Positions 22,270-22,533 of a DNA stretch of 22,533 bases are shown here, piece after piece. The number at the start of each line of letters is the position of its first letter. Within the stretch, counting starts at the first letter, position 1. The stretch is from an uncultured bacterium (GTDB lineage Bacteria; Bacillota; Clostridia; Lachnospirales; Lachnospiraceae): assembly GCA_905214875.1 (NCBI GenBank), contig CAJMNR010000050.1:1-22533 (forward strand). Reading direction: 5' to 3'. The notes under the pieces were generated by a model, which saw nothing but the letters and a program-made list of their open reading frames with translations, was not told where the DNA came from and made no database searches. A program made the position numbers and the translations under genes.

Positions 22270-22460
22270 GAACAAAGTGTGTGTTCCACACACTCTCGCG
22301 TCTTTTGCGTTTGTCAAGGAACACACACTTTGCCCGCGCCGAACCTGGCCGCAATAGCGACATCTTCCTTTCAGGTGAGTGCGCATCACACGCCCCGCTT
22401 TTTGGGACATTTTTAATTGTTAGGAAAGAGCTCGACAGAGAAATTTCCTAACAATTAAAA
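22270..22460. repeat. structured intergenic repeat, long copy (B)
   Basis: Second copy of the element at 2429-2540. It starts with GAACAAAGTGTGTGTTCC. CAAAGTGTGTGTTCC (22273-22287) pairs perfectly with 22318-22332. The shared GCCCCGCTTTTTGGGACA block follows, and then a perfect 17-bp hairpin (22411-22427 with 22444-22460) with the identical 16-nt loop GAGCTCGACAGAGAAA. Relative to copy A it has 100 extra bp between two CACAC motifs (22287-22291 and 22387-22391). Frames on either strand here (22192-22410 and 22257-22451) are not credible genes. Confidence 0.85.
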
Positions 22461-22478
22461 AAAGCAGCCGAAGGCTGC
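22457..22478 (-). terminator. intrinsic terminator for a gene beyond the right edge
   Basis: GCAGCC and GGCTGC (22464-22478) pair around GAA and are followed on the minus strand by seven T, which also form an arm of the adjoining repeat hairpin. It would end a minus-strand transcript coming from outside the window. Confidence 0.7.
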
Positions 22479-22489
22479 TTCAGACTGTA

Positions 22490-22532
22490 GACAACTAACC
22501 ACACCGTTTTGGTGTGGTTAGTTGTCTTTTTT
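22490..22532 (+). terminator. intrinsic terminator on the plus strand
   Basis: A perfect 16-bp stem (22490-22505 with 22511-22526) with a five-base loop is followed by six T on the plus strand. It is the likely end of the lysR transcript, about 235 bp after the stop. Confidence 0.85.
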
Positions 22533-22533
22533 C

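Noticed and set aside
22192..22451. Two short frames after lysR, one on each strand
   Set aside because: They are translations of the palindromic repeat and overlap the end of lysR or terminators.

Overview
This window is a low-GC chromosomal segment from an endospore-forming Firmicute, most likely a Lachnospiraceae / Clostridium cluster XIVa type anaerobe. The evidence is the sporulation set (spoIIE, yabQ, yabP, spoVT, spoIIID), the order tilS-hpt-ftsH, a DUF4358-type lipoprotein, an intracellular GH13 glucanase, and AT-rich intergenic regions carrying dispersed palindromic repeats. Nearly everything is on the minus strand. Only the LysR-type regulator at the right end is on the plus strand. 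I see no phage, IS, CRISPR or defence genes. The coding content is ordinary core genome; the interesting signals lie between genes.

Layout from left to right: a partial tRNA-Tyr (1-52); a cytoplasmic GH13 alpha-glucan hydrolase (139-2253); a 632-bp non-coding stretch (2254-2885) with a structured repeat and a candidate small RNA; tilS-hpt-ftsH (2886-6677); spoIIE (6756-9065) behind a Spo0A-type promoter with a 21-bp spacer; a repeat-rich gap; elongator tRNA-Met (9484-9557) with a consensus promoter and a terminator; divIC-like, yabQ, yabP and rqcP; hup; mazG; spoVT; truA; a PrsA/SurA-like lipoprotein; mfd; pth; spoIIID behind a sigma-E-type promoter; a DUF4358-type lipoprotein; xpt; and the divergent lysR. 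The window ends in a second copy of the structured repeat and two terminators.

Read in the direction of transcription, pth-mfd-prsA-truA-spoVT-mazG-hup-rqcP-yabP-yabQ-divIC-tRNA-Met-spoIIE-tilS-hpt-ftsH closely follows the Bacillus subtilis block spoVC(pth)-fin-mfd-spoVT-yabM-yabN-rqcP-yabP-yabQ-divIC-yabR-tRNAs-spoIIE-yabS-yabT-tilS-hprT-ftsH. Even the tRNA-Met before spoIIE is retained. Housekeeping functions (translation and tRNA quality, transcription-coupled repair, nucleotide salvage, proteolysis) alternate with sporulation genes. The intergenic regions show how the two regimes may be kept apart: separate promoters for spoIIE and tilS, and a terminator-like hairpin that also buries the yabP ribosome binding site.

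Several start codons were moved downstream of the longest possible start on the basis of ribosome binding sites: GH13 (TTG), spoIIE, yabQ, rqcP, mazG, mfd and the DUF4358-type lipoprotein. FtsH and SpoIIID appear to start at TTG.
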